Shown: piece by piece, positions 15,877 through 25,362 of the stretch
Layout: the number at the start of each line of letters is the position of its first letter
How positions within the stretch are numbered: the stretch's first letter is position 1
Origin: Trinickia acidisoli
Lineage (GTDB): Bacteria > Pseudomonadota > Gammaproteobacteria > Burkholderiales > Burkholderiaceae
Assembly: GCF_017315725.1 (NCBI RefSeq)
Contig: NZ_JAFLRG010000001.1
Coordinates: forward strand, 2,108,001-2,172,000
Length of the DNA stretch: 64,000 nt
Reading direction: 5' to 3'
The notes under the pieces: generated by a model
Databases searched by the model: none
The model's input: the letters and a program-made list of their open reading frames with translations, nothing else
Told to the model about the DNA's origin: nothing
Made by a program: the position numbers and the translations under genes

Positions 15877-16500
15877 TCATCGGCCCGCTTCGCCGCCGAA
15901 AACCACTTTCGCGAAGAAGCCCGCAAGCACGGCTTCCGTCAGATCGTCGGTGACGTGCTGCGGGTCGCACATGCGCATGGCTTGCACGCCCTCGCATAGG
16001 CTGATGAGTCCGAGCGCCAGGATTTCCGCGGGCAACTGCAGCGGCGTGCCGACACGCTCCGAAAACATGCGGATATAACCGGTGAGAAACTCGCATTTCT
16101 CGTGCGAAAACGCATTGAAGCGCGCGCGGAACTTCGCGTCGCGCGAAGCGAGCAGCTTCGCCTCGGCCCACAGCGGGAAACAGTCGTCCTCGCGGAAAAA
16201 CTGGCTGTAGAGCTTGAGTGCGCGTAGCTCTATCTCCTCGCGCGTGGCCACATTGGCGATGATCGCATGCAACTCCGCCTGCATCCGATCATGGTCGCCC
16301 CGCAACAGCTCCATCAGCAGTTCCGATTTGCTCCGGAAATTCGAATAGAACGCCCCCCGCGTATAGCCGGCGGCTTCCGCGATGTCTTCGACGCTCGCGG
16401 CCACGAAGCCCTTTTTCATGAAAATCGTTTGCGCGGCATCGAGCAGACGCAGACGCGTCTGCTCCTTGCTCTCTTCGCGGGTTAAGCGTTTGCGTTTCAT
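15877..16500 (-). CDS. TetR-family repressor of the adjacent RND efflux operon
   Basis: The 207-residue protein has a TetR/AcrR DNA-binding domain (LLDAAQTIFMKKGFVAASVEDIAEAAGYTRGAFYSNF, described by its ends) and a helical ligand-binding part ending in an ALISLCEG-type helix. It starts at ATG 16500, preceded by a lysine/arginine-rich tail; ATG 16545 is possible. It faces away from a MFP-RND-OMF efflux operon. A 16-bp inverted repeat lies between them, so it probably represses the pump and itself until a drug-like ligand binds. The inducer is unknown. Confidence 0.85.
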   Translation of the reverse strand: MKRKRLTREESKEQTRLRLLDAAQTIFMKKGFVAASVEDIAEAAGYTRGAFYSNFRSKSELLMELLRGDHDRMQAELHAIIANVATREEIELRALKLYSQFFREDDCFPLWAEAKLLASRDAKFRARFNAFSHEKCEFLTGYIRMFSERVGTPLQLPAEILALGLISLCEGVQAMRMCDPQHVTDDLTEAVLAGFFAKVVFGGEAGR

Positions 16501-16548
16501 TTGAGGAAGTTTAGCACTGTCGTTCAATTTTATCCGACTTTGCATCCA

Positions 16549-16564
16549 AATACACACCTGTATT
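16549..16564. promoter_or_regulatory. Inverted repeat, likely TetR-type operator
   Basis: AATACA-CACC-TGTATT has perfect 6-base arms around a 4-base centre. It lies 49 bases before the TetR-type gene and about 120 before the efflux operon, a good place to regulate both. Confidence 0.5.
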
Positions 16565-16685
16565 AGAATCCGCCCCTGTAGTACGAAACGAGGCGTGGCG
16601 GCGCTGGCAGGGTACGCCGCACGCCTCGCCCTGCAAGCCTCCGACGCTTGCGTGCTTCGCCGTCCCTCTTCCGCTTGGGGTCATT

Positions 16686-17885
16686 GTGATTCGTGCCGGT
16701 CTTGACGCGCCATCCGAGGCGCGCGCGCAGTTCAAAGGCTTCTCCTTCCTTGTCTCCCGGTCCCCGGTTAGCCGCTACGGCGTTGTCGCGGCCATCTGCG
16801 GCATCCTCGCACTCGCAGGCTGCCACGGGCGCCCCCCAGCCGCGTTGGCGCCGAGCCCGGTCGTCGCCGTCGCCGTTCATCCCGACGGCGTGCCGCCCGA
16901 GGCCACCCTGCCGGGCGACGTCGAAGCGCGCTACAACACGCCGCTCTCGTTCAGAGTCGGCGGCAACATCGTCGAGCGCGACGTCCGGCTCGGCGACGTC
17001 GTCAAAGCCGGGCAAGTGGTCGCCCGTCTCGATCCAGCCGACTTGCAAAAGAACCTGGCCAACGCCCAAGCTCAACTGGACGCCGCGCAACATAAGCTCG
17101 TCTACGCGAAGCAGCAACTCGACCGCGACAGTGCACAAGCGAGCGAAAAGCTGATCGCGCCTGCGCAACTCGAGCAAACGCAGGATGCCTACACGTCGGC
17201 CGCCGGCCAGCGCGACGCCGTGCAGGCGCAATTCGCGCTGGCGCGCAATCAACTCTCCTACGCGGCGCTCGTCGCCGACCACGCCGGCGTCATCACAGCC
17301 GAACAAGCCGATACCGGACAAAACGTCACCGCCGGTCAGGCTGTGTACGGCCTGGCGTGGTCGGGAGATGTCGACGTCGTCTGCGACGCACCCGAAAGCG
17401 CTCTCGCCGCGCTGACCGTCGGCAGCGTTGCCGACGTGACGCTGCCCGCCCTGCCCGGCAAGCGATTCACGGCCCGCGTGCGCGAGATCTCGCCGGCCGC
17501 CGATCCGCAAAGCCGCACGTATCGCGTGAAGCTGACGCTCGCTGTACCCGATACGTCCAAGGCATCCGTGCGCCTCGGCATGACGGCGCAAATTGCCTTC
17601 GCATCGGTGCAGGCCCAAGCGCAGGCAGGTCAGCATCCGTTCACGCTCCCCGTAACGGCGCTGTTTCACGACGGCGATTCGCCCGCCGTTTGGGTCGTTC
17701 ACGCGGGTACCGACACGCTCGAGCTGCGGCGCGTGGCCGTCGGGCGCTATGACGAGCGCACGTTCTCCGTGACGCAGGGCTTGCAGGACGGCGATCGCGT
17801 CGTCTACCAAGGCGTGCACACGGTCAGCGCCGGCGAGCACGTCCGCGTCGTGCCGCCGCTGCATCCCGAGGACTTCGCATCATGA
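16686..17885 (+). CDS. RND efflux periplasmic adaptor lipoprotein (MFP)
   Basis: The 399-residue protein is a membrane-fusion protein. A long N-terminal segment leads to the lipobox LALAGC (Cys near residue 46), giving an inner-membrane-anchored lipoprotein. The order is then: a beta-strand and lipoyl-like half ([23 protein letters not shown]), an alpha-hairpin (residues about 115-200), the second lipoyl half (ALVADHAGVITAEQADTGQNV), then beta-barrel and membrane-proximal domains. It links the RND pump to the outer-membrane channel. GTG 16686 is the only plausible start near the signal segment, and the leader of about 40 residues before the lipobox is long. Its TGA overlaps the next ATG (17882). 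Confidence 0.88.
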   Translation: MIRAGLDAPSEARAQFKGFSFLVSRSPVSRYGVVAAICGILALAGCHGRPPAALAPSPVVAVAVHPDGVPPEATLPGDVEARYNTPLSFRVGGNIVERDVRLGDVVKAGQVVARLDPADLQKNLANAQAQLDAAQHKLVYAKQQLDRDSAQASEKLIAPAQLEQTQDAYTSAAGQRDAVQAQFALARNQLSYAALVADHAGVITAEQADTGQNVTAGQAVYGLAWSGDVDVVCDAPESALAALTVGSVADVTLPALPGKRFTARVREISPAADPQSRTYRVKLTLAVPDTSKASVRLGMTAQIAFASVQAQAQAGQHPFTLPVTALFHDGDSPAVWVVHAGTDTLELRRVAVGRYDERTFSVTQGLQDGDRVVYQGVHTVSAGEHVRVVPPLHPEDFAS

Positions 17886-20800
17886 GCGGCGCAGATCACC
17901 GCGATTCGGCTGCGTTGCCGGGTGCTCCCGCCGCGTCGATGCCGACCAACGCCTCCACGAGCCAGCCCGCGCTCACGAACGCGCACGACGAGGGGCGCTT
18001 CAACCTGTCGGCCTGGGCGCTGCGGCACCAGGCGCTCGTCGTCTTCTTGATCGCGCTGGCAACGCTCGCGGGCATCCTCGCCTATACGCGTCTCGCGCAA
18101 TCCGAGGATCCTCCGTTCACGTTCCGGGTGATGGTGATCCGCACGCTTTGGCCAGGCGCGACCGCCCGGCAGGTGCAGGAACAGGTCACCGATCGCATCG
18201 AGCGCAAGCTACAGGAAACGCCGTACATCGATTTCCAGCGCAGCTATTCGCGTCCGGGCGAATCGATGATCTTCTTCTCGATGAAGGATTCGGCGCCCGT
18301 CAAGGACGTGCCGCAGACTTGGTATCAGGTCCGCAAGAAGGTCGGCGATATCGCGGCGACGCTGCCGCCCGGCGTGGCCGGCCCGTTCTTCAACGACGAG
18401 TTCGGCGACGTCTACACCAACATCTACACGCTCGCGGGCGACGGCTTTTCCCCGGCCCAGCTTCACGACTATGCCGACGAACTGCGCACGGTGCTCTTGC
18501 GCGTGCCCGGCGTCGCCAAGGTCGACTACTTCGGCGATCCCGACCAGCACATTTACGTCGAGATCACGAACGCGCAGCTCACGCGCCTGAACATCTCGCC
18601 GCAGCAGTTGGCTCAAGCGATCGCATCGCAAAACGCCGTTGCCTCGTCGGGCACCGTCACGACCTTCGACGATCGCGTGTTCATTCATCCGAGCGGCCAG
18701 TTCTCCGACGTGCACGCGCTGGCGGACACGCTGATTCCGATCGGCAAGCGTAGCGTGCGGCTCGGCGACATCGCCACGATCAAGCGCGGTTACGACGACC
18801 CGCTCGTCACGCAGATGCGCGATCACGGCCATGCCGTCCTCGGCATCGGCGTGACGATGCAGCCGGGCGGCGACGTCATTCGCCTGGGCAAAGCGCTCGA
18901 TGCCACGGCGGCGCAACTGCGCGCGCATCTTCCCGCAGGGCTCGTGCTCGAAGAAGTTTCGAGCATGCCGCACGCGGTGTCGCACTCGGTCGACGATTTT
19001 CTCGAAGCCGTCGGCGAAGCCATCGCAATCGTGCTGATCGTCAGCCTCATCTCGCTCGGGCTGCGCACGGGGATGGTGGTCGTCATCTCGATCCCGATCG
19101 TGCTCGCCGTGACCGCGCTCGTGATGTACCTGTTCGACATCGGCCTGCACAAGGTGTCGCTCGGCACACTCGTGCTCGCGTTGGGGCTGCTCGTCGACGA
19201 CGCGATCATCGCCGTCGAAATGATGGCCGTAAAGCTCGAACAGGGTTGGAAGCGCACGCGCGCCGCGGCATTCGCTTATACGAGCACGGCATTCCCGATG
19301 CTCACGGGCACGCTCGTCACCGTGTCGGGCTTCCTGCCGATCGCGCTCGCCAAGTCGAGCACGGGCGAATACACGCGCTCGATCTTCGAAGTATCGGCCA
19401 TCGCGCTCATCGCTTCGTGGTTCGCGGCCGTCGTGCTGATTCCTCTGCTCGGCTACCACCTTCTGCCGGAGCGCAAGCGTGCGCACGACGAGGCGCATGA
19501 TCACGAACACGACATCTACGACACGCGCTTTTATCGACGGCTGGGCGGCTGGATCAGTTGGTGCGTCGAGCGCCGCTTCATCGTACTCGGCATCACCGCC
19601 GCGCTGTTCGTCGCCGCGCTCGCCGCGTTCTCGCTCGTGCCGCAGCAGTTCTTTCCGAGCTCGGACCGGCCGGAGTTGCTCGTCGACCTGCGGCTGCCCG
19701 AAGGCGCGTCGTTCGAGGCAACGCTCAGGCAAGCAAAACGGCTCGAGCAAACGCTCGACGGCCGCCCCGAGATCGACCACTTCGTCGACTACGTCGGCAC
19801 GGGCGCGCCACGCTTTTATCTGCCGCTCGATCAGCAACTGCAGCAGCCGAACTTCGCGCAGTTCGTCATCACGGCGAAATCGGTCGAAGAACGCGACAAG
19901 CTCGCGGGCTGGCTCGATAAACGGCTCGAAAACGACTTTTCAGCGGTCCGCACGCGGATTTCGCGACTCGAAAACGGTCCGCCCGTCGGCTATCCCGTGC
20001 AATTTCGCGTGAGCGGCGACGATATCGCCACGGTGCGCGCCATCTCCGAAAAAGTCGCCGCCACGATGCGTGCCGATGCACGTACGCGCGGCGTGCAATT
20101 CGACTGGGACGAGCCGGCCGAGCGCTCCATGACGTTCGAGGTCGATCAAAACAAGGCCCGCCAACTGGGCGTGACCTCCGAGGACGTATCGAATTTCCTC
20201 GCCATGACGCTCTCGGGATATACGGTCACGCAGTTCCGCGAGCGCGACAAGCTCATCAGCGTCGATCTGCGCGCGCCCGAGCGCGAGCGCGTCGATCCGG
20301 CACGGTTACTGGGCCTGGCCATGCCGACGCCGAACGGTCCCGTGCCGCTCGGCTCGCTCGGACACATGCGCAACACGCTCGAATACGGCGTGATCTGGGA
20401 GCGCGACCGGCAACCGACGATCACCGTCCAAGCCGACGTGCGCGGCAACGCGCAAGGCATCGACGTCACCCACGATCTCGATCGTGCGCTCACGAGCGTG
20501 CGCGCCACGCTTCCGCTGGGCTATCGGATCGAGGTGGGCGGCTCGGTGGAGGAAAGCGCGAAAGGCCAGAGCTCGATCAATGCGCAGATTCCGCTGATGG
20601 CGATCGCCGTGCTGACCCTGCTGATGATCCAATTGCAAAGTTTCGCGCGCGTGCTGATGGTCGTGTTGACAGCGCCGCTCGGGCTGATCGGCGTCGTCGC
20701 GACGCTGCTCGTGTTCGGCAAGCCCTTCGGCTTCGTGGCCATGCTCGGCGTGATCGCGATGTTCGGCATCATCATGCGCAACTCGGTGATTCTCGTCGAT

Positions 20801-21100
20801 CAGATCGAGCAGGACATCGCGGCTGGCCACCGCCGATTCGACGCGATCGTCGGCGCGACGGTGCGCAGGTTCCGGCCCATCACCCTGACCGCGGCCGCGG
20901 CCGTGCTCGCGCTGATTCCGCTGCTGCGTTCGAACTTCTTCGGGCCAATGGCAACGGCCCTGATGGGCGGAATTACGAGCGCCACCGTGTTGACGCTCTT
21001 CTATCTGCCCGCGCTCTATGCGATGTCGTTCAGAGTACGGCGCGACGAACGCGACCCGCCCGCGGACGCCTCGGGCATGCAAGCGCATACGGGGAATTGA
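17882..21100 (+). CDS. RND efflux pump, inner-membrane permease (HAE-1/AcrB type)
   Basis: The 1072-residue protein is a resistance-nodulation-division transporter. An extended hydrophilic N-terminus of about 45 residues precedes the first helix. Two large periplasmic loops follow TM1 and TM7. The proton-relay aspartate pair is in TM4 (GLLVDDAIIAVEMM). It exports hydrophobic compounds by proton antiport together with its adaptor and channel. The sequence SEDPPFTFRVMVIRTLWPGA near the start is typical of one subgroup, but no substrate can be named. It overlaps the adaptor by four bases and ends two bases before the ATG of the channel gene. Confidence 0.92.
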   Translation: MSGADHRDSAALPGAPAASMPTNASTSQPALTNAHDEGRFNLSAWALRHQALVVFLIALATLAGILAYTRLAQSEDPPFTFRVMVIRTLWPGATARQVQEQVTDRIERKLQETPYIDFQRSYSRPGESMIFFSMKDSAPVKDVPQTWYQVRKKVGDIAATLPPGVAGPFFNDEFGDVYTNIYTLAGDGFSPAQLHDYADELRTVLLRVPGVAKVDYFGDPDQHIYVEITNAQLTRLNISPQQLAQAIASQNAVASSGTVTTFDDRVFIHPSGQFSDVHALADTLIPIGKRSVRLGDIATIKRGYDDPLVTQMRDHGHAVLGIGVTMQPGGDVIRLGKALDATAAQLRAHLPAGLVLEEVSSMPHAVSHSVDDFLEAVGEAIAIVLIVSLISLGLRTGMVVVISIPIVLAVTALVMYLFDIGLHKVSLGTLVLALGLLVDDAIIAVEMMAVKLEQGWKRTRAAAFAYTSTAFPMLTGTLVTVSGFLPIALAKSSTGEYTRSIFEVSAIALIASWFAAVVLIPLLGYHLLPERKRAHDEAHDHEHDIYDTRFYRRLGGWISWCVERRFIVLGITAALFVAALAAFSLVPQQFFPSSDRPELLVDLRLPEGASFEATLRQAKRLEQTLDGRPEIDHFVDYVGTGAPRFYLPLDQQLQQPNFAQFVITAKSVEERDKLAGWLDKRLENDFSAVRTRISRLENGPPVGYPVQFRVSGDDIATVRAISEKVAATMRADARTRGVQFDWDEPAERSMTFEVDQNKARQLGVTSEDVSNFLAMTLSGYTVTQFRERDKLISVDLRAPERERVDPARLLGLAMPTPNGPVPLGSLGHMRNTLEYGVIWERDRQPTITVQADVRGNAQGIDVTHDLDRALTSVRATLPLGYRIEVGGSVEESAKGQSSINAQIPLMAIAVLTLLMIQLQSFARVLMVVLTAPLGLIGVVATLLVFGKPFGFVAMLGVIAMFGIIMRNSVILVDQIEQDIAAGHRRFDAIVGATVRRFRPITLTAAAAVLALIPLLRSNFFGPMATALMGGITSATVLTLFYLPALYAMSFRVRRDERDPPADASGMQAHTGN

Positions 21101-21102
21101 CC

Positions 21103-22554
21103 ATGAACGTCTTGCGCATCACTCACGAACGCCGCGCGCTCGCGCTCTCGCTTGGCGCGACGCTGCTTGTCGCCGCCTGCGCGCTCGGGCCGAACGGCGC
21201 ACCGCCAACGATGCCCTCGCCCGCGCATTACGGGCAAGCTGCGCTGCCCGGGCAAACGGCCACGGCCAACGGTGTCGCCCAGCATTTCGACGTCGGCGCT
21301 CAGCCGGTGCCGCAATGGTGGCGCCTCTATCGCTCGCCTGAACTCGACGCGCTCGTCGACGAAGGGCTCAAGAACAGCCCGACACTCGCCGCCACCGAGA
21401 AAACGCTCGTCGGCGCCCACGAGCAGTTGCGTGCACAGATCGGATCGTCGCTACTGCCGTCCGTCGATGCCGGCGGACAAGCGACGCGCGAGCGCGCCTT
21501 GGGCATTCCCGAGGCTGGGCCGCAGACGGTGCGCTACAACGTCTTCGTGGGTCAGCTTCAAGCGTCGTACACGTTCGACTTGTTCGGCGCGGTTCGCTAT
21601 GCAAACACAGCGCTCCATGAGCGTGTGAACGTGCAAGCGTTCGAACTCGATGCGGCACGGCGAGCGTTGGCCGCGAATATCGTGACGACGGCGATCACCG
21701 CCGCGATGCTCGATAACGAAGTTACCTCGACGCAGCGGCTGATCGTCCTCGCACAACAAACGGCGCAAGAAGACGCGCGGCGTTTCGCGCTAGGCGCGGT
21801 CCCCCACGCGCAGGTGCTGGCGTCGCAGCAAAATGCGGCCGAACTCGAAGCAAGCCTGCCCTCGTTGCTGCAACAGCGCCAAGCCGCGCGTCATGCTTTG
21901 GCGGTACTCATCGGCCACACGCCCGACGCCGTCCCGGTTCTGCCGACGCTTGCAGGCCTCACGCTGCCGGAGCATGTGCCGGTGCTCGTGCCGACGACGC
22001 TATTGCACACGCGCCCCGACATCGCGGCAGCCGAAGCGTCGCTCAAAGCGGCCGCGGCCGACGTGGGCGTGGCGACGGCGCGTCTGTTCCCAAGCTTGTC
22101 GCTGACTGCGTCGATGGGACAAGGCGGCTTCAGTTGGCCGACAGCGCTCTCGGGCGCCGGCGCGCTGTGGAGCATGGGCGGATCGCTGACGCAGCCGCTC
22201 TTTCACGGCGGTGCGTTGTTCGCGCAGCGCCGTGCCGCGATCGATCTCTATGAAGCGGCTGCCGATCAATACAAGGCAACGGTGCTATCGGCGTTCGCGA
22301 ATGTCGCCGATACGCTGGCGGCGCTCGAACACGACGCGCAGGCCGCGGACGCGGCACAGCGACAAAGCGATGCCGCTCATCAGGCGTTCGACGAGACGGC
22401 GGCAAGGGGGCGCCTCGGCGCAGTGGCGGACGCCGAAGTCCGAACCAGCGAGCAGCAGTATCGGAACGCGCAATTGGCCAGCATCCGCGCCGTGGGGCAA
22501 CGTCTTTCGGATACGGCGTTGTTGTTCCAAACGATGGGGACCACGCCTGAATAA
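21103..22554 (+). CDS. Outer-membrane efflux lipoprotein (NodT/OprM family)
   Basis: The 483-residue protein has a lipoprotein signal (ATLLVAACALGPN, lipid Cys near residue 27) and the duplicated structure of TolC-like channels: two repeats of helix-strand pairs, with QWWRLYRSPELDALVDEGLKNSP starting the first. VLVPTTLLHTRPDIAAAEASLKAA marks the second repeat and is a family signature. It forms the trimeric outer-membrane duct for the pump. ATG 21103 is used, two bases after the permease stop; the TTG at 21097 would overlap it. Confidence 0.9.
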   Translation: MNVLRITHERRALALSLGATLLVAACALGPNGAPPTMPSPAHYGQAALPGQTATANGVAQHFDVGAQPVPQWWRLYRSPELDALVDEGLKNSPTLAATEKTLVGAHEQLRAQIGSSLLPSVDAGGQATRERALGIPEAGPQTVRYNVFVGQLQASYTFDLFGAVRYANTALHERVNVQAFELDAARRALAANIVTTAITAAMLDNEVTSTQRLIVLAQQTAQEDARRFALGAVPHAQVLASQQNAAELEASLPSLLQQRQAARHALAVLIGHTPDAVPVLPTLAGLTLPEHVPVLVPTTLLHTRPDIAAAEASLKAAAADVGVATARLFPSLSLTASMGQGGFSWPTALSGAGALWSMGGSLTQPLFHGGALFAQRRAAIDLYEAAADQYKATVLSAFANVADTLAALEHDAQAADAAQRQSDAAHQAFDETAARGRLGAVADAEVRTSEQQYRNAQLASIRAVGQRLSDTALLFQTMGTTPE

Positions 22555-22665
22555 GCCTTCGAGTTCCGGAATGTGGGACGTTGTTGATGCACTCCCCTGG
22601 CCCGAATCCTACAATCGTTGCGACGTCGACACTTATCGCCGACTCGCATCAAGCCGGGACAAGCG

Positions 22666-23589
22666 ATGCCCAAACATCACGAGCACGTCGGAAAAAAACA
22701 GAAACGGCAGGCTCGAAAAATCGCGGCAAGAGCCACCCAAAGTCTGCACAGTGGGAGCGGGAGCGACAGCGATTTCCACCCTGAACTTCTCTCGCCACAT
22801 TCCGATCCGGGGCTCGAGCCGCGGTTAAACGAGCTACGTCTACGCAAGTTACCGCCCCGCTATCCGACATGTCCGCCACCGTCCCCGCCACCGAACGCAA
22901 TCGAACCGACCGCATATCACGAGGCGCACGGAGGGAATGCTCGACGACGGCCTCGACCGACGATGGGCTCGTGGTCCAGATTGAAGGATCAATTCGCCGT
23001 TGGGAATGAAGCACCCTGGGCGTTGATCGCCGAATCTGTGGCGTCGAGCAGCGCTGTGGCCGCTATGACACTGCCGCTTGGCGCAATCGCGCGCGCCGCG
23101 AATTACATGGTCGGACCAGCCTATCTGGTCAGCAGCGAGCGAGCGCTGGCTGAGGGCGCCGCACAGAGTTTTCTCGGACGCATCGGGGTGGGCGCGGGTA
23201 TCACAAGCGGTGTCATGGCCGCGTCGACCGCATTCGAATCCAACCAAGACCCCAACTACATTTCCAAGCTGGGCGCCATCGGCACAGCCCTAAGCGCGGT
23301 ACCCGACTTGGGGTCTGCCTTGGCCGGCCGGGCGTTACCGTCCGCTCATCGCGCCATGCTGGCGGTTCGCAGCAGCGCGACGCTCGGCTCCGCCTATTTC
23401 GGGTGGTATGCTGCCCACGAAGCGATTAACGGCAACGATGAGGCCGCGAACTGGTTCGGGCGAATTTCGAGTTGGTTGGCGCTGGCCGGCACCGTATTCG
23501 GTCTTGCGGCGGAGTACACGAAAAAGCCAAAACCACCGGACACGTCGGGCCCGCTCACGCCGGAGGAAGGCCCGCAACGGAATCCTTGA
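22666..23589 (+). CDS. Unrecognised protein with disordered N-terminus and hydrophobic C-terminus
   Basis: The 307-residue product matches no family I recognise. Residues 1-115 are polar and low in order: a Lys/Arg-rich start (KHHEHVGKKQKRQARK), a Ser/Gly-rich patch, then Pro-rich TCPPPSPPP and Arg-rich stretches. Residues about 120-290 are Ala/Gly/Ser-rich helices of moderate hydrophobicity, with four candidate membrane segments. The tail (KKPKPPDTSGPLTPEEG) is polar. The layout resembles some secreted effectors, translocators or toxin partners, but that is inference. No signal peptide, no strong ribosome-binding site and no secretion genes lie nearby. It follows the efflux operon by 111 bases and converges with potI. 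Confidence 0.6.
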   Translation: MPKHHEHVGKKQKRQARKIAARATQSLHSGSGSDSDFHPELLSPHSDPGLEPRLNELRLRKLPPRYPTCPPPSPPPNAIEPTAYHEAHGGNARRRPRPTMGSWSRLKDQFAVGNEAPWALIAESVASSSAVAAMTLPLGAIARAANYMVGPAYLVSSERALAEGAAQSFLGRIGVGAGITSGVMAASTAFESNQDPNYISKLGAIGTALSAVPDLGSALAGRALPSAHRAMLAVRSSATLGSAYFGWYAAHEAINGNDEAANWFGRISSWLALAGTVFGLAAEYTKKPKPPDTSGPLTPEEGPQRNP

Positions 23590-23614
23590 ACGCAAGGCCG
23601 TGCGGCGCAGCGCA

Positions 23615-24436
23615 TCACACCGCCCCCGCCAACCTCCGCTTCTCGGCCCGCAACATGAAGTAATTGATCCCGATCACGCCGACCGTCACGACGCCGATAA
23701 ACAACGTCGCAAGCGCATTCATTTCCGGATTCAGCCCGAGCCGCACCCGCGAAAACACCACGAGCGGCAGCGTAGTCGACCCCGGTCCCGAGAGGAACGC
23801 CGACAGCACGAGATCGTCGATCGACAGCGTGAACGACAACAACCACCCCGCCATCAACGCTTGCGAAATCAACGGCAGCGTGATCGCGAAGAATACTTTG
23901 AACGGCGTCGCACCGAGATCGAGCGCCGCTTCCTCCAGCGACGGATTGAGTTCGCGCACGCGCGACTGCACGATGATGGCGACATACGACATGCAGAGCA
24001 TGACGTGCCCGATCCATATCGTCACGAGCCCGCGCCGCTCAGGCCAGCCGAGCCACTTGCCCATCTCGATGAACAGCAGCAGCAGCGAGATGCCCTGAAT
24101 CACTTCCGGGATGACGAGCGGCGCATTGATCATCCCGCTAAAGAGCGTGGCGCCTCGAAAGCGCCCCATCCGCGCGAGGACGAACCCGGCCCACGTACCG
24201 ATGAATACCGAGGCAAATGCCGTCAACAACGCGATGCGCAGCGACAGCCAAAACGCCGTGATGAGCTCGTCGTCCTGCGCAAGCGCCTCGTACCAGCGCG
24301 TGGAAAAATGCGTCCAAACCGTCACGAGCTGCGACTCGTTGAACGAATAGACGACGAGGCTCAGGATCGGAATGTAGAGAAACGCGAAGCCGACGCCAAG
24401 CGCCGTCACTTGCAAAGTACGGTTCGGTTTGATCAT
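23615..24436 (-). CDS. potI: Putrescine ABC transporter permease PotI
   Basis: The 273-residue inner-membrane protein has six hydrophobic segments and the EAA loop (LEEAALDLGATPFKVFFAITLP) that docks onto the ATPase. It is the second permease of the PotFGHI putrescine importer. The usual PotI features, including SIDDLVLSAFLSGPGSTTLP, are present. Its ATG at 24436 overlaps the potH stop by four bases (ATGA), and it is the last gene of the operon. The only clear gap inside the operon is between potF and potG. Confidence 0.92.
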   Translation of the reverse strand: MIKPNRTLQVTALGVGFAFLYIPILSLVVYSFNESQLVTVWTHFSTRWYEALAQDDELITAFWLSLRIALLTAFASVFIGTWAGFVLARMGRFRGATLFSGMINAPLVIPEVIQGISLLLLFIEMGKWLGWPERRGLVTIWIGHVMLCMSYVAIIVQSRVRELNPSLEEAALDLGATPFKVFFAITLPLISQALMAGWLLSFTLSIDDLVLSAFLSGPGSTTLPLVVFSRVRLGLNPEMNALATLFIGVVTVGVIGINYFMLRAEKRRLAGAV

Positions 24437-25362
24437 CGCCGCGCTTCGAGTTGTTTAGCCTGAAAGTGCTGGAACATCGCCATCGGCACGAGCAGCAGCA
24501 AGACCATTGCGCAAGTGACCGCGGACGCCATGGGCCAGTCGGCGTTATTGAAGAACTCGTTCCACATGACGCGTCCGATCATCAACGTATTGGCGCCGCC
24601 TAGCAACTCGGGAATCACGTACTCCCCCACCGCCGGAATGAATACGAGCAGACAGCCGGCGATAATGCCGTTTTTCGAGAGCGGCAACGTGATTTGCACG
24701 AACGCCTTCCACGGTTTCGCGCCAAGATCGTACGCCGCTTCGAGCAGCGTCAAATCCATCTTCACGAGGTGTGCGTAAAGCGGCATGACGAGAAACGGCA
24801 GGTACGAGTAAACCATTCCGATATAGACGGCCGTATTCGTTCGATACAGTTCGATCGGCGTATGAATGAGCCCGATCGTCATCAGGAAGTTATTGAGCAG
24901 ACCGTTGTTCTTCAAGATACCGATCCACGCATACACGCGAATCAGAAACGACGTCCAGAACGGCAACATCACGGCCATCATCAACATGTTGCGCGAGTTC
25001 GGATTCGCACGCGCAATGTAGTAAGCCATCGGATAGCCGAGCAGCAAACAGAGCAGCGTGGTGACGGCCGCCACGAGCACGGAGTTGACGTACGTGGCGA
25101 AATAAAGACTATCCGTGAACAGGAACGCGTAGTGCGCGACGTTCAGCGAGAGCTGTATGACGCCGTCTTTGAAGGCGACGAGTTCGGTGTACGGCGGAAT
25201 GCCGAGCTGCAACTCCGCGAAGCTGATCTTCAAGACCAGCAGAAACGGCACGAAGAAGAACATCAGCAGCCAAATGAACGGCCCGGCCACGACGGCCGTA
25301 CCGCCGGTCAGTCTGAACCGCCGCGCGGGCCACATAGCGAGCGAGAGCAGAAAAGATTTCAT
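24433..25362 (-). CDS. potH: Putrescine ABC transporter permease PotH
   Basis: The 309-residue permease has an N-terminal transmembrane helix (VVAGPFIWLLMFFFVPFLLV), further helices and an EAA loop (LLEAAYDLGAKPWKAFVQITLP) for contact with PotG. It forms the membrane channel of the putrescine importer with PotI. The ATG at 25362 overlaps the potG stop by four bases, so translation is probably coupled. An upstream start can be ignored because it would lie deep in potG. Confidence 0.92.
   Translation of the reverse strand: MKSFLLSLAMWPARRFRLTGGTAVVAGPFIWLLMFFFVPFLLVLKISFAELQLGIPPYTELVAFKDGVIQLSLNVAHYAFLFTDSLYFATYVNSVLVAAVTTLLCLLLGYPMAYYIARANPNSRNMLMMAVMLPFWTSFLIRVYAWIGILKNNGLLNNFLMTIGLIHTPIELYRTNTAVYIGMVYSYLPFLVMPLYAHLVKMDLTLLEAAYDLGAKPWKAFVQITLPLSKNGIIAGCLLVFIPAVGEYVIPELLGGANTLMIGRVMWNEFFNNADWPMASAVTCAMVLLLLVPMAMFQHFQAKQLEARR

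Noticed and set aside
18209..19837. Minus-strand open frame of 542 codons opposite the RND permease
   Set aside because: Shadow of a conserved transporter gene; Arg/Glu/His-rich translation without domain features.
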